Assembly (NCBI GenBank): GCA_032622095.1
Contig: CP136067.1
Location: 199,602,052-199,666,051 of the forward strand
Direction: 5' to 3'
Length of the DNA stretch: 64,000 bases
Source: Siphonodentalium dalli
Lineage: Eukaryota; Mollusca; Scaphopoda; Gadilida; Siphonodentaliidae
Positions within the stretch are counted from its first letter, which is position 1, and each line of letters opens with the position of its first letter. The notes under the pieces were generated by a model. It searched no databases. It worked only from the letters and a program-made list of their open reading frames with translations, and was not told where the DNA came from. Positions 43,919-55,146 of the stretch are shown piece by piece. Both the position numbers and the translations under genes were made by a program.

Positions 43919-45144
43919 TATGGGAGGCCCTTTTCACATTTATTATTTATTTGCGCTTAAATATGTGTCTTATCAATTTATTTGCGCTTAAGCGCAAATA
44001 CGTAACCTAACACACCCTTACCTCTGATTGTGAATGATTGAGTCCATCTCATAGTATATATTATCTGGGCCCATAGTAGTAGGCCCATACAGACTTGAAA
44101 GTTCATGCATATCAGAATCTCTGTGACCCTGGTGTCCCAAGAATTGGTGCCTCACTCCCAGAGCTCTAGTATATTTTATTAAAGGGACATCTCCTGCACA
44201 GATATATACCATTTCCATGGCCATAAATAGGGAATTAGGGGTTACTGGGGCTGAAATGGTCATTGTCACCCCCTTTCGTTCAGTTGGGTACCCAGCTTTT
44301 TAAAACTTTCAGTTGGGTACCCAGCTTTTATAAAATTTACAGTTGGGTACCCAGTTTTACGAGCAGTCAATCTGTAGTACATATGTCCTATGCATACAAG
44401 TCTTCTCCGCTAGTATTTTCAAGCATCGTGACGAATAGACATCATTTATAATTCATATGTTTAAGAATTCACACATTTACCAGGTTCATTTCGCAATCAA
44501 CTGAGGGCAATCACTAATTAAATAAAGCTCTGTGTGAGATTTCATAAAGCTGGGTACCCAAATGTAAATTTTACAAAAGCTGGGTACCCAACTGAAAATA
44601 AAAATAAGATGGGTACCCAACTGAACGAAAGGGGGTGACAGTGACCATTTCAGCGTTACTGGGAGCTTGCTTCCTTCATATGATCTCATATATGGTGTAC
44701 ATATTGACTTGAAATAGGGGAAAAACCCCTATTCCATATTATCAGCATCCCTGTCCCCAAGAATTTGTGTCTGCATCCCAGAGATCTAGTATATTTTATA
44801 AAAGAGACATATCCTGCACAGATCTATACCATTTCCATGGTCATAAAAAGGGTCATGGGGTTACTGGGGGATTACTTCCCTCATATATGGTGGGCCTATA
44901 TAGACTTTAGTGATGTGTTTAGGCCTGTGCCATTTAAAATTAATTCAGGGGGGATCAATGCATATATTAAATTTGATTTGCGCTTAAGCGCAAATGATTT
45001 GCGCTTAAGCGCAAATGATTTGCGCTTAAGGGTAAATATGATCTATTTGCGCTTAAGTGCAAATGATTTGCGTTAAGCCCAAATGATAGAGGATATTTGC
45101 GCTTAAGCGTAAATAAATAATAAATGTGAAAAGGGCCTCCCATA
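43919..45144. mobile_element. Element with TATGGGAGGCCC ends and GCGCTTAAGCGC arrays
   Basis: TATGGGAGGCCCTTTTCACA and its inverse bound 1226 bp, inserted between CTTAATG and GTTCTCAT of hAT 2 (the uninterrupted sequence is at 54733-54745). Both ends carry ATTTGCGCTTAAGCGCAAAT palindromes, about seven at the right end. A relative lies at 52311-53021. Confidence 0.8.
44250..44654. mobile_element. MITE with 9-bp target duplication (Mutator-like)
   Basis: Inverted ends of about 45 bp starting GCTGAAATGGTCA, followed by CACCCCCTTTCGTTCAG and GTTGGGTACCCA repeats. Flanked by GTTACTGGG at 44241-44249 and 44655-44663. A 9-bp duplication is characteristic of Mutator-like elements. Inserted in 43919-45144. 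Confidence 0.8.
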
Positions 45145-45784
45145 TGAATGTTCTCATTCCGGGAATATATAACCATGTTTTATGAATATATATTAGGCTT
45201 GAGCACTGATGATCACTGAGGTACAAGGCGTTGTGCAAATGGAATTATGCAAAACTTGTGTTTGGTCTGATTTTTATTCAACTTCAACGCCCCCCAGGGG
45301 GTGGGGGGGGGTGCAGTTGGAATTTCCCAATGTGGACCACCACCCCCCCCCCCCCCAACGGAGACCCTCTATCCACGTCCCTGCTTGGAACTTGATCAAT
45401 AACTGCCTTAATTGAGTTAATTGGCATTTTTTGTCGCAATTTTAACTTAAGAAAATATTAGAAATGTCCAGTGACCGATGTAGACGAATTCTTGAAAGTT
45501 AGACACAACTTCGACCGACGAAAGTACAGACACTCGAACAACGGAAGCACATTGTAGGTCATAATTCGAAGCAGTTTTTGAGATACTGTGTGTGTCGGCA
45601 AAACAGAGAGGTCCTAAAATGGGTTAGACTTAAGTTTTACACGAAACTTGTCAAAGAGAAGTTATTTCTAAATATTAAAAACTATAGCTGATGTGCCCGA
45701 CTTCGTCAGGGCTATTTATGGATATCTTCAAGTTTGTGATCGCCTCCGTCTGGGCAGAATAATAGGAGAAAGAAAACAACTAGG

Positions 45785-45873
<89 letters not shown>
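45785..45873. repeat. (TA)n microsatellite
   Basis: About 44 TA units with one break. It directly precedes the CTAG end of the Helitron-like element; a similar run (46618-46673) lies at the other end. Confidence 0.95.
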
Positions 45874-45874
<1 letters not shown>

Positions 45875-46615
45875 TAGAAGGTGACCCGACTTCGTCCGGG
45901 CTTTGACCTTGAATTGTCCATTTTGAAGGTCAAGGTCAAGTGGGGTAACGATTTGACCAGTCCAAAACACTGCCCAGACAAAAGTACCCGACAAACGTGC
46001 CCGTCGAAATCCATCCGGTTTTACCAGATTTGACCTTGAATTGATCATTTTGAAGGTCAAGGTCAGGTCGGGGTCACGATATGGCCCGTCCAAAACAATC
46101 AATGGACAAAAGTAACCCCACGTATCAAATTTTGTTGAAATCCCATCAAAATTGGCGATTTGACCTTGAAGTTACCCGATTTCAAGGTCAAGGTCACGTC
46201 GCACGGGCAAATGAATATGCTTATGAGACTCCCCATACGAAAGGACCCCCACATACCAAGTTTCATCGAAATCCCGTGATATTCGGGAGTTTGACCTTGA
46301 TATGACCTGATTTCAAGGTCAAGGTCACGTCGCACGGGCAAATTAATAGGCCTATGTCACTCCCCGGCCGAAAGTAACCCCACATACCAAGTTTCATCGA
46401 AATCCCGTGATATTCGGGCGTTTGACCTTGAAATGACCGGATTTCGAGGTCAATGTCACGTCGCACGGACAAATTAATAGGCCCATGCCACCCCACGGCC
46501 GAAAATACCTCCACATACCAAGTTTCATCGAAATCGGGTCGACCGTTTTCGAGTCCATCGCGAACACACACACAGACACACCCTCACACACACACACACA
46601 GACAGATCTTCCAAA

Positions 46616-46627
<12 letters not shown>
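45874..46627 (-). mobile_element. Helitron-like unit, inverted relative of 30239-30962
   Basis: Left end is the inverse of hairpin CCCGGACGAAGTCGGG + CTAG; inside are units of about 120 bp with ATACCAAGTTTCATCGAAAT and TTTCAAGGTCAAGGTCACGT; right end is the inverse of TATATATTTTGGAAGATC. A TA microsatellite follows. Confidence 0.55.
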
Positions 46628-46678
<51 letters not shown>

Positions 46679-46899
46679 CGATCGGTCCAGAATCATGCAT
46701 ATATGAGCGTATGTGAGCGAGTTGAAGGTCAAGGACACTATCGCACGTGAAATTGGACCCGCCCTTACGTGTATTGTTGCCGACATCAAAGTGGGCTTAC
46801 ATACAAAATTTTGAACTAGATACTGGCTCTGTGAGGCTATTCGTCGTTACACTTAAGCCAAAATTCCCAGGCTTTGAAACGACAAACATCATCGAAAAA

Positions 46900-47042
46900 C
46901 AAGAGTGTATTAACTCAAATTCATTCGAGCAAATCAGAGCTGTAACACCACAGTACGAAAATTCGTTCTTTGTTCGTACAATTCTCGAATGGAATAGCCT
47001 GGATGTGAGCGTATGTGAAGAAACAACAGACAAAACAGCTTA
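46900..47042 (+). pseudogene. Fragment of a non-LTR retrotransposon reverse transcriptase C-terminus
   Basis: The frame includes NSFFVRTILEWNSL, which resembles the SFFPRTI..WN.L phrase near the C-terminus of jockey/CR1-type polymerases. Only about 45 codons are preserved and no RT catalytic motif is present. Flanked by direct copies of ATATGAGCG..GAGG(T)..AAGGTCAA-type sequence near 46700 and 47190. Confidence 0.5.
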
Positions 47043-47213
47043 AGCCCTCCCAACGGCGCACCTACAGTCGCAAGGCTCCTACGCTGAGATACCTACAGAT
47101 ACAGATACAGATACACTATGCACGCCGTCATGAGACGAAAAGAGCAGAGCGTCGGAGTCTAGTCCAACCAAATTTGAGTCGAGTCGTATATGAGCGAGGT
47201 CAAAGACACGTGA

Positions 47214-48250
47214 CAATTGGGACCTCGGACGATTGGGAGTCGACGATTGGGACCTCGGACGATTGGGACCTCGGATGATTGGGACCTTGGACGATTTGGG
47301 GGTCGACGATTCGGACCTCGGACGATTGGGACCTCGGATGATTGGGACCTTGGACGATTGGGACCTCGGATGATTGGGATCTCGGACGATTGGGGGTCGA
47401 CGATTGGTACCTCGGATGATTGCATGGGACCTTGGACGGTTGGGACCTCGGATGACTGGGACCTAGGACGATTGGGACCTCGGATGATTGGGACCTAGGA
47501 CGATTTGGGACCTCGGACGATTGGAACCTCGGACGATTGGAACCTCTTGTGATTGGAACCTCGGGCGATTGGGACCTCGGATCGATGATTTGGACCTTGG
47601 ACGATTGGGACCTCGGACGATTGGGACTTCGGACGATTGGGACATCGGACGACTGGAACATCGGATGATTGGAACCTCGGACGATTGGGACCTCGGACGA
47701 TTGGGGGTCGACGATTTGGACCTCGGACGATTGGGACCTCGGACGATTGGAACATCGGACGATTGGAACCTCGGACGATTGGGCCCCGGACGATTGGGAC
47801 CTCGGACGATTGGGGGTCGACGATTGGGACCTCGGACGATTGGGACGTCGGACGATTGGGGGTCGACGATTGGGACCTCGGACGATTGGGACGTCGGACG
47901 ATTGGGGGTCGACGGTTGGGACCTCGGGTGGTTATAACCTCTGATGATTGGAACCTCGGACGATTGGAACCTCGAACGATTGCAACCTCTGACGATTGCA
48001 ACCTCGGACGATTGGAACCTCTGGCGATTGGGACCTCGGACGACTGGAACCTCGGATGATTGGGACCTCGGAAGATTGGAACCTCGGATGATTGGGACCT
48101 TGGTCGATTGGGACCTCGGACGATTGGGACCTCGGACGATTGGGACCTCGGCTGATTGGAACCTCGGACGATTTGGGACTTCGGACGATTGGGACCTCGG
48201 ACGATTGGGACCTCGGACGATGACCTCGGATGATTGGGACCTCGGACGTG
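47214..48250. repeat. 16-bp satellite, about 65 units
   Basis: Unit CGATTGGGACCTCGGA with scattered changes (GGAACC, GGGGGTCG, GATGATT). As 16 is not a multiple of 3 and the unit has no stop in any frame, long open frames arise on both strands (up to 253 codons), repeating 16 residues. Taken as satellite, not as genes. CpG-rich in an AT-rich setting. Confidence 0.95.
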
Positions 48251-48508
48251 TCTCACCGAGAGTTAATTAGCCTCCGACGTTTGATCTATTGGGCGCTAGA
48301 TAGACAGAATATAGAGTAATCGGATAAGTTATTGGGCGAAGTTAGAATATGAATATAGCAAAATTGAGAACAGAAATGCAAGTGGGAACGTGATTTGAGA
48401 TAGGCGGGAAAGCGCAGAATGGAATGGACTCAAGCACGCGAAATGACATGATTTCGATGCGGCTATAAGATGTATATTAGTGAGTTAGGTTTTATAACTG
48501 AGTTAGTA

Positions 48509-49519
48509 GGGTAATGTGGGGCATAATGCGACGCGGGGCATAATGCGACAGACGGTCGTTATCAGGTCATATGATTTTTCCATGACGGAAGTTGAATCGC
48601 ACATTTATTATTTTAGTAAGACCAATCATAGAAGTGAACATCCCAATTGGACCGACATCATTATGGCTGTTTAATCTCACATACGAAACGCCGGAGTAGG
48701 GGTACTCACATTTGGTGACCCCCTTTTTGAATGGTTTATAACTTCCGGTAGGTCTTGTACATGTTAAAACGAGAACATCTTACCACTACCACCAAAGCTA
48801 CACATGCGTATATTGGGAAAGTAAGACGAGTTATATAGTAAGTTGATCAGTTCTATGTACATCGGTTATTCACATTCACTCATATTTGGGGGAGAGACAG
48901 GTTGTCTGGTTGTGGGGCATAATGCGACACTCGGGTACAACCAGGACGAGAAAAAAATATAATTAGGCATATCGCAAATCAAACCTGAAAAAATAAATCT
49001 TATCGTGACCTTCGTTCAAAAGAAAAGAAATAAAAAAACATATTCGATCATTCCCAAACATTAAAACATGATATAGATAAATAATTATTGTTAACCCTAC
49101 CCCGGCCATTTTCCTGAAATCAAAACTGTATGGTGCTATTTTACCCGCCATATAAATCAATAAAATGTCTCATTGGTCTGCTGCTATGACTTTAAATATC
49201 GATTATACATTCTTTCAATCCACAAAAGAAAAGAAACTGCAGACCGTCTTGCATTTATTAGGTTCGGTATATGCTGATGTTGTAATGTCAAATGTGTCGC
49301 ATTGTACCCCGTGTATGGGGCATAATGCGACGGATTGGGTACGTCGACGGGGAGTAATGCTATTCAGAAATTGGTGCTTCCCAGGCAAGTGTGAGTATTA
49401 ATATATATAGTGGAAATATTTATCTAACTTTTAGTTTAATAATGTGTGCCCTTCCATCGTTTTTAGTGGCATGATGGGGTCTAATACGCTTATGTGTCGC
49501 ATTATGCCCCACATTACCC
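48509..49519. mobile_element. TA-flanked element, GGGTAATGTGGGGCATAATG ends
   Basis: 1011 bp between TA dinucleotides (48507-48508, 49520-49521). GGGTAATGTGGGGCATAATG at the left, CATTATGCCCCACATTACCC at the right. GGGGCATAATGCGAC recurs inside at 48534, 48914 and 49318. No transposase frame; likely a Tc1/mariner-related MITE. Confidence 0.8.
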
Positions 49520-49773
49520 TATACATGTGTAGCATGTATGCTTCAACATTAAAGGAACATTCCGTTTTGTATATAAAATAACACTGTCACACTAACAATA
49601 TATAAAAGAATGAATACGGATTTATTTATTGGTTTCCTATGAGTAAACTGTATGCATGCACGCAGACTGACGCAGTGTTTAGCGGACTTGTGAGTCAATG
49701 GGTTCGTTGAACTGTTCTTGTAGCTGCGTGACTGCTTTGAAAAATATATGAATGGGAAGTGCGAAACCGTAGC

Positions 49774-50098
49774 GGTTGGCGATTATCGCAATACGATATG
49801 GCGTAACGTAACTATCACAAGTATAACGTACTCTGATAAAAAAAAATTATGGCCAATTTCATGCTTAAGAAATTTTAAACATATCATCTTCGGCTTGTAT
49901 TATTTTATTTTTATGAAAAAAAAAGGACTAATAAATTGGGTGATAAATATATATATATAACGACAAATAGAATCAAATTAGCCATTTTCCCGTGAAACCA
50001 AGGACAGGCAAGCCATGGGCAAGCTAGGTACAAAAGTTGGTGATATCTGAGTACGAACGTCGGAGCGTTCCCCTATCGTATTGCGATAATCACCAACC
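49774..50098. mobile_element. MITE-like inverted repeat upstream of presenilin
   Basis: GGTTGGCGATTATCGCAATA (49774) and TATTGCGATAATCACCAACC (50079-50098) face each other over 325 bp. Its right end is 237 bases upstream of the presenilin ATG, so it may overlap the promoter or leader. Confidence 0.7.
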
Positions 50099-50335
50099 AA
50101 AAGGAGCCGTTCAATGTTACTTCCGGGTTTTGATTGAAAAGTTCGAGAACTAAATTTTAGCTTTCTATCCTCTGATTGAAAATTGATACATTCAGAAAAG
50201 AAATCGAAGGTTGTACATCTTTAGGTCAGAATTAATGACTGCTGACTTGGTGAAAAAACCAGAACTTTTATTGGAGGAAAAAAGTTTTCACGAAATTTGA
50301 ACTGCACTTCGAAATCAGTGAGTGAATCACATGAC

Positions 50336-51793
50336 ATGTGTGATAACAATCAACCAGTTGACGATCAGACAACTGAGCGCACAAGTTTACTCATGGCTGA
50401 CAGCACACCTGAACCAAATGAATATCTTGATTCAAGTCAGCAGCGAATAGTTGATGGTAATGCCAATGGCTCGAATGCAGATAATGTGCAACGACGAAGA
50501 AGGTCCAGTAACAGAAGTTCTGGATCGGAAAATGAAGAGGAAGATGAAGTTTTGTTGTATGGGGCAAAGCATGTGATTATGCTGTTCATTCCAGTTACAC
50601 TTTGCATGGCAGTTGTTGTTGCAACAATAAGTTCCGTCACTTTTTATACACAGGAACCACAAGGATATCTTATCTACACGCCATTCCACGATGAAACTGA
50701 TGACACAGGAACAAAAGTCTGGCAGTCATTTGCCAATGCTTTCATCTTACTTGGAGTAATTATCGTTATGACAATTATTCTACTTTTACTATATAAGTAT
50801 AGATGTTACAAATTCATTCATGGATGGCTCATAATGTCATCATTGATGCTTCTATTCTTATTCTCGTACATTTATCTGGGAGAAGTTCTAAGAGCTTACA
50901 ATGTACCAATGGACTATATCACTCTCGCCCTGTTAATGTGGAATTTTGGTGTGGTTGGAATGGTTTGCATTCACTGGAAAGGGCCGCTGTTCTTACAGCA
51001 ATCTTACTTGATAATGATAAGTGCTCTGATGGCCCTCATTTTCATCAAGTACTTACCAGACTGGACAACATGGGTTGTGCTCGGAGTAATGGTTGTTTGG
51101 GATTTAGTTGCTGTACTATGTCCTATGGGTCCTCTCAAAATGCTTGTTGAGACTGCACAAGAGAGAAACGAACCAATATTTCCTGCTCTAATATACTCTT
51201 CAACAATGATATGGAACACAGTTGGAATGGCCGATAGAGAAAATACAAAAAATAATTCCCGTGATCAAGGTACAGAAGATAATTCTCAGACTTCAGATGA
51301 AGAGGGTGGATTTCTTGACACGAATAATACTGACTATGGAAGTAGAGGTGTGGCTGCAAGAGGTCGAACTGATTCAGCTGAAAGCGGAGACTCACAGGCT
51401 GCTCGCAATGCAGCTTGTGCTCTTTCTCGAAATGATGTTGTAGAATCTTATGAGAATGATCCACTGCAAGTTCGCACAAGAAGGCCAAGAGCTCCCTCAT
51501 CTACCCAAGAACCAGAAGAAGAAAGAGGAGTGAAACTTGGACTTGGCGATTTCATTTTCTATGGTGTACTAGTCGGTAAAGCTTCTTCCAACGGTGACTG
51601 GAATACAACATTGGCTTGTTTTATTGCTATACTCATTGGTCTATGTTTCACACTTTTACTGTTGGCAATATTTAGAAAAGCTTTGCCAGCATTACCAATA
51701 TCAATAACATTTGGGCTTATATTCAATTTTGCAACCAGTGGATTTGTTCACCCATTTATGGATACCCTGGCTGCAGAACAAGTATACATTTAA
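50336..51793 (+). CDS. PSEN: Presenilin, catalytic subunit of gamma-secretase, single exon
   Basis: Nine-pass aspartyl protease of ER, Golgi, endosome and plasma membrane that cuts Notch- and APP-type stubs inside the membrane. 485 aa, close to the usual 440-540. Residues 1-75 are polar and acidic ([21 protein letters not shown]), then TM1 about 79-101, YTPF loop, TM2-TM5 within 132-237, TM6 with the first catalytic aspartate D256 ([11 protein letters not shown]), [12 protein letters not shown]-type sequence 267-279, the hydrophobic site of endoproteolysis [12 protein letters not shown] at 282-293, a low-complexity loop 300-398, then GLGDFIFY with the second aspartate D405, TM8, the PALP motif 451-454 and the short C-terminus ..EQVYI. 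Both aspartates and PALP are present. The first ATG (50336) is chosen; the frame is open 13 codons further up without an ATG. No intron in the coding part, unlike vertebrate genes; no poly(A) tract or target duplication proves a retrocopy. Confidence 0.96.
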   Translation: MCDNNQPVDDQTTERTSLLMADSTPEPNEYLDSSQQRIVDGNANGSNADNVQRRRRSSNRSSGSENEEEDEVLLYGAKHVIMLFIPVTLCMAVVVATISSVTFYTQEPQGYLIYTPFHDETDDTGTKVWQSFANAFILLGVIIVMTIILLLLYKYRCYKFIHGWLIMSSLMLLFLFSYIYLGEVLRAYNVPMDYITLALLMWNFGVVGMVCIHWKGPLFLQQSYLIMISALMALIFIKYLPDWTTWVVLGVMVVWDLVAVLCPMGPLKMLVETAQERNEPIFPALIYSSTMIWNTVGMADRENTKNNSRDQGTEDNSQTSDEEGGFLDTNNTDYGSRGVAARGRTDSAESGDSQAARNAACALSRNDVVESYENDPLQVRTRRPRAPSSTQEPEEERGVKLGLGDFIFYGVLVGKASSNGDWNTTLACFIAILIGLCFTLLLLAIFRKALPALPISITFGLIFNFATSGFVHPFMDTLAAEQVYI

Positions 51794-52310
51794 TTCCATA
51801 ACTTGCTGATTCTATGATGATTGTTTGAGGGTCCAAATATATATACTATGTTATAAAAATTGTATATTTTGATATATTTATTTTTTGGAATTACATGTTA
51901 TATCAGTTTGTGAGGTCGTTATATGTCCATCAATAATAATCAAATTAATATGATTACAAAGAGCATATAAATTATTATCTTTTCCCTATCGTTTTCTAAA
52001 AATTTCTGCATGCAGAACTTTGGGAGGGTAGGGATTGTCCTTATGTGTACTTACTCTTTTTGCAGGGTATTGACATTCTTCGATTTAATATTATTCACAA
52101 TTATTGTTTAGATTGAACTCCTTGTTCAATTGAAGCAAAAAAAATAATAACTTAAAACCATAAAAGAATAATTAAAAAAATATGACATGTGACCCTCCCA
52201 TTTTCTACCCCACCTCTTCCTACCCTTCTCCCTACTCCTAATTTTTTTTGGACAAAGTTATAATGTAACTCTTTCTTGCTTTAATTACCTGACCACAAAG
52301 CTGGACCACT
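51794..52310. other. Presenilin 3' flank
   Basis: AT-rich. No canonical AATAAA was found close to the stop; the nearest variant, ATTAAA, is at about 52172. An A-rich stretch at 52137-52180 is not a clean poly(A) tract. Confidence 0.4.
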
Positions 52311-53021
52311 ATGGGAGGCCAAATTCACATTTACTAATGAATTGTGCTTAAAGCGCAATTTATTGCACTTAAGCGCAACTGATTGTTCTTAAGCGCAAAT
52401 AATTGCACTTAAGTGCAAATACCATATATCGGTGTCTCATTCCTGGAGCTTTGGTGTCTCAGTCCTCGAGCTCTAGTGTTTTTTATTAAATCAGCATCTC
52501 TTGCACAGATATCTATAGTATTTCCATGGTCATATAGGGTGATTGGGGTGTCACTGAGGGCTTGCTTCCCTCATGGTATGCATATATACTCGAAAATTTA
52601 AGAAAATCAAAGTCGACCCGACTAATACAGAAAGTAATGCTATCGCGAGTAGCCTCAACTAATATATACAGAAGACAATATAATGCTATCACGAGTCGCT
52701 CCAACTAAAACAGAAGGTTATACTCTTGCGATAAAGAAGAGGTGATATGTCAATAGGAGTTAAGGTTAAGTTATGGATAAACCTACATTGTATTTATTCA
52801 CCAGGGGTGTTTAGTTACATGTAACCATGAATTGCGCCTAAGCACAATTAATTGCGCTTAAGTGCAAATAATTACGCTGAAGCACAAATAATATGCTTAA
52901 GCGCAACTAATTGCACTAAAGCGCAATTAACTGCGCTTGAGCATAATTATTTGAGATTAAATGCAATCAATTGCGCTTATTAGAGCGCAATTAATTATTA
53001 AATATGAATTTGGCCTCCCAT
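52311..53021. mobile_element. Element with ATGGGAGGCC ends and GCGCTTAA repeats
   Basis: ATGGGAGGCCAAATTCACAT and ATGAATTTGGCCTCCCAT bound about 711 bp; both ends have many diverged CTTAAGCGCAANT units. A more decayed relative of 43919-45144; the middle shares CTCGAGCTCTAGT and ATATCTATAGTATTTCCATG with it. Confidence 0.75.
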
Positions 53022-53817
53022 TGACCACATGCAATGTCAGATTTGATTTTATCTGACATTAGAATAAACAAAAGTTCCACAGATCATCTGTTAACCACCA
53101 CTTAGCCAGGTGAATTTATTTAACTAGAACAATGGAGCTCTTATATATGCTTGTGCTTATCGTGGATCAAACAGGGCAGACATACATGTAGGAGATTTAA
53201 CCCCTTTTATCATTCCATGTCTTTTAACCTTTTCCATTATTAGATAACTATATTATTTTATTATCTCACATCAGTGCTCACATGGCAATTTGCAACAACA
53301 TAGGTATAAATATACACAATGAAAGTGGTGACAGACACTTTAGTATAGATGTTATATTAACCCTTCTGTTTGGACCCATACATTCCAATTAACCCCTTCT
53401 GTTTTGACCAATAAATTCCAATAATTTGTGTTATTATGTACTTTTGTCTATACATGTACTACTTTAGTTCATAACAGTATACTCTATAATTCAACACAAA
53501 AACTATATATATTTTATCGGTATATTGAAATAAAATATTTCAGGACCGCATTCCAAACTCCATACAACGCCCTCTACGCTATCGCTGCGATATATCACTG
53601 CCACAATGAGTGTACTTTGCAGACGATAAATCTATTTTTACATATCGTCGCGGAACTGTATTTACTACTATTTAGTCACATATTATCTTGTTTTGACCAC
53701 CAAATTTTTTTTAAAGTTTACAATAATGGTAATTCTTTCGGTATTGGTAAGAAGAATATGAACTGAGCCAGACATAGACAATTTTAATCCTAAAACATAA
53801 GAACTAAAAACACGTAA
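53022..53817. other. Intergenic, one dispersed repeat fragment
   Basis: 53400-53503 matches 26233-26325. Otherwise nothing recognised; a 112-codon open frame at 53428-53766 overlaps that repeat and shows no motif. Confidence 0.45.
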
Positions 53818-53825
53818 GAATTCCT

Positions 53826-55138
53826 CAGGGATGTGGCTAGAGGGGGGGTGTGGGGGGGTGTCTCACCCCCCCAGCAGAGAGCTATATTTTCAATAGTTGG
53901 AAATTTCATATCTGCCACAACGAAATTTCACACCAACAATAGGTTGAAAATGTTCTTGTAGTTTGATTATAAAACAATTTATTGGGGGGAATTTATTGTT
54001 TTTCGACCAATATTTGCATATGTTCCTATTTTTTGTCAAAAATTTTGACAGAAATGGTCATCAGTTGGAAATTTTCCAACCTTAGGGGGTGACAGGTTGG
54101 AAATTTCCAACACTTGGAAAGCTTGTGTCCTGGTCCCTCCCCCGTGGCCAGTCAAAAACTTCTAGTTAATTTAAGAAAACAATATTGTCATACAATTGGT
54201 CAACATTGTCATTGGAATTGTCATCAGTTGGAAATTTTCCAACCTAAGTGGGGGTGTAGGGTTTGAAATTTCCAACAGTAGGAAGGCTTGAGGCTAGTCT
54301 AGATGTTAGGATTTTGCGATTTACTTGTTCAGATTTCAAAATTTTCGCACACCGGGCCGAACCATGGTCGGCCCGGTGTGTCATTGCCCCATCCACATGG
54401 CCAATACAAAACTGCAAATTACTAATAGCAAAACAATATTTTACTACATTTGGTCAAACTTGTAGACATAAATGGTCATCAGTTGAAGAATTTTCCAACC
54501 TGAGGGGGAGCATGAGGTTTGAAATTTCCAACACTAGGAAAGCTTCAGTTGAGGCCAGTCTAGATGCTAGGATTTGCGATTTTCTTGTATAGATTTCAAA
54601 ATTTTCTCACACCGGGCCAAACAACCATGGTCGGCCCGGTGTTTCCTGGTCTGTTGTCGGTAGCTGTGTGCATTTGTCTGGAATTAGATCACTAGTTGTT
54701 TTTTTTGGGGCAATTTTCAGGTTAAAATATCTTAATGTTCTCATACTGGGAAAATAGAAGCATGGCTTATGAATATATAGGAAATTAGGCCTGAGCATGA
54801 GGATGAGGTACAAGGGGGGGGGGGTGCAAATGGAATTATGCAAAAAGTTGTGTTGGTGTGATTCCGACTCAAGGGGGGGGGGGGGGTGGGGGGGTGCAAA
54901 TGGAATTATGCAAAAAGTTGTGTTGGTGTGATTCCGACTCAAGCCAAGGGGGGGGGTGCAAATAGAATTATGCAAAAAGTTGTGTTGGTGTGATTCCGAC
55001 TCAAGGGGGGGGGGGGCGGGTGCAAATGGAATTATGCAAAAAGTTGTGTTGGTGTGATTCCGACTCAAGGGGGGGGGTGCAGTTGGAAATTCCCAAGGTG
55101 GACACCCCCCCAGCGGAGGCCCTCTAGCCACATCCCTG
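53826..55138. mobile_element. hAT transposon 3 (non-autonomous)
   Basis: Ends CAGGGATGTGGCTAGAGGG and CCCTCTAGCCACATCCCTG, 1313 bp, flanked by a perfect 8-bp duplication GAATTCCT (53818-53825 and 55139-55146). Interior has GTTGGAAATTTTCCAAC palindromes and two direct copies of a GGCCGGCCCGGTGTG-like stretch. Same family as hAT 2. No transposase. Confidence 0.92.
54807..55082 (+). repeat. G-run tandem repeat inside hAT 3
   Basis: About four units of 60-68 bp: a run of 7-13 G, GTGCAAATGGAATTATGC, AAAAAGTTGTGTTGGTGTGA and TTCCGACTCAAG. The G runs could form quadruplexes (inference). Confidence 0.9.
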
Positions 55139-55146
55139 GAATTCCT

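Larger units (their letters stand above)
43266..45383. mobile_element. hAT transposon 2 (non-autonomous), with nested insertions
   Basis: Ends CAGAGATGTGGCGACAGGG and CCCTCTATCCACGTCCCTG, flanked by a perfect 8-bp duplication CTTGGAAC (43258-43265 and 45384-45391). Interior with many GTTGGAAATTTTCCAAC palindromes, shared with 53826-55138. Interrupted at 43919-45144. Lies 16 bp from hAT 1. Confidence 0.88.

Noticed and set aside
43919-45144. Single perfect target duplication for the TATGGGAGGCC element
   Set aside because: Flanks CTTAATGT and ATGAATGT agree only in part, so no superfamily was assigned.
46394-46789. 131-codon minus-strand frame
   Set aside because: Runs through a TA microsatellite and the Helitron-like repeats; no motif.
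47200-48270. Long open frames (up to 253 codons) on both strands
   Set aside because: All are read-throughs of a 16-bp satellite with no stop codon; simultaneous opening in several frames is a property of the unit, not of selection on a protein.
50297-50335. Thirteen extra codons upstream of the presenilin ATG
   Set aside because: They contain no ATG (the frame opens with TTG); the first ATG at 50336 is the plausible start.
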